Positions 63,652 through 64,000 of a DNA stretch of 64,000 bases are shown here, piece after piece. The stretch is from assembly GCF_000165425.1 (NCBI RefSeq), contig NW_001799566.1:1-64000 (forward strand). Direction: 5' to 3'. Position numbers and translations under genes: made by a program. Position 1 is the first letter of the stretch, and every line of letters starts with the position of its first letter. Origin of the DNA: Paramecium tetraurelia. Its lineage: Eukaryota > Ciliophora > Oligohymenophorea > Peniculida > Parameciidae. The notes beneath the pieces were generated by a model, which worked only from the letters and a program-made list of their open reading frames with translations, ran no database searches and had not been told where the DNA came from.

Positions 63652-64000
63652 ATGTTCGTAAAATTTGAGAGACATTCAGATCGTGTCAAAAGTGTTTCCT
63701 TTCACCCTCATCGTCCCTGGGTTTTGAGTGCACTTCACTCTGGAATCATAGAATTGATCGATTATCGAATTAAGAAAAGAATAGCTACTTACGATGATCA
63801 TAAGGGTGCTGTTCGATCAGTCTAATTTCATCCACAACTCAACTTATTTTGTTCAGGAGGAGATGATTTTACAGTTCGAGTTTGGAATTTTAAATAATGC
63901 CAATTCATATTAAAAGGACACTTGGATTATGTGAGATGCGTGACATTCCATCCAATAAATCCTTGGGTGTTATCAGGTTCCGATGATCAAACAGCAAGAG
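63652..64000 (+). CDS. COPA: Coatomer alpha subunit (alpha-COP), 5' part only
   Basis: The N-terminal WD40 propeller of the COPI coat subunit that sorts dilysine cargo on Golgi-to-ER vesicles. The start [19 protein letters not shown], then [45 protein letters not shown] and [20 protein letters not shown], matches alpha-COP blade by blade, including the gene-specific HLDYVR and GSDDQTAR. The window ends at codon 116 of an expected 1200 or so. No intron is needed in the visible part. Confidence 0.93.

Overview
This window is ciliate macronuclear DNA, most likely from Paramecium (P. aurelia group or a close relative). The sequence is very AT-rich. Under the standard code the genes are shredded. 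When TAA and TAG are read as glutamine and TGA as the only stop, they become long, conserved proteins. The coding sequences are interrupted by tiny introns, mostly 22-29 nt, starting GTA and ending TAG, CAG or AAG. Intergenic gaps are short and convergent genes can touch or overlap. All coordinates below use this code. For most intron-containing genes I checked that gene length minus introns is a multiple of three.

Left end (1-6.5 kb): about 2.9 kb with no supportable gene, then a decayed leucine-rich-repeat (LRR) gene split over several frames. From 6.5 to 16.2 kb: a choline-transporter-like (SLC44) protein on + meets, tail to tail with a 13 bp overlap, a 1714-residue cysteine-rich surface protein on -. 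A multi-pass RING-finger gene follows whose 5' half has frame breaks I could not explain by introns. From 16.2 to 32 kb: VAC14 (PIKfyve scaffold), a 1885-residue PAS-domain membrane protein, two uncharacterised proteins, NHP2 (box H/ACA snoRNP), a thioredoxin-fold protein with a probable mitochondrial presequence, and sphingosine-1-phosphate lyase.

From 32 to 47.7 kb: a second large PAS-domain membrane protein (1587 aa), a set of small or unknown genes, and a PHD plus SP-RING (PIAS/Siz-type) SUMO ligase. From 47.7 to 60.7 kb: an uninterrupted 2067-codon protein with a degenerate kinase-like domain and TPR-like repeats, a RING protein, a Rab4-like GTPase, a 14-3-3 gene carrying a one-base frameshift, a TBC1D22-like Rab GAP and an SFI1-like repeat protein. 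From 60.8 kb to the end: a single-pass Cys-rich membrane protein, an alpha/beta hydrolase, a small membrane protein and the 5' end of alpha-COP, cut by the window edge.

Several genes belong to endomembrane traffic and lipid signalling (VAC14, Rab4-like, TBC GAP, alpha-COP, SLC44, S1P lyase). They are scattered on both strands and there is no sign of operons. The most unusual items are the pseudokinase/TPR protein, the pair of PAS membrane proteins, the reading-frame breaks in the 14-3-3 and RING genes, and the decaying LRR locus. No rRNA, tRNA, CRISPR array, mobile element or telomeric repeat was recognised.
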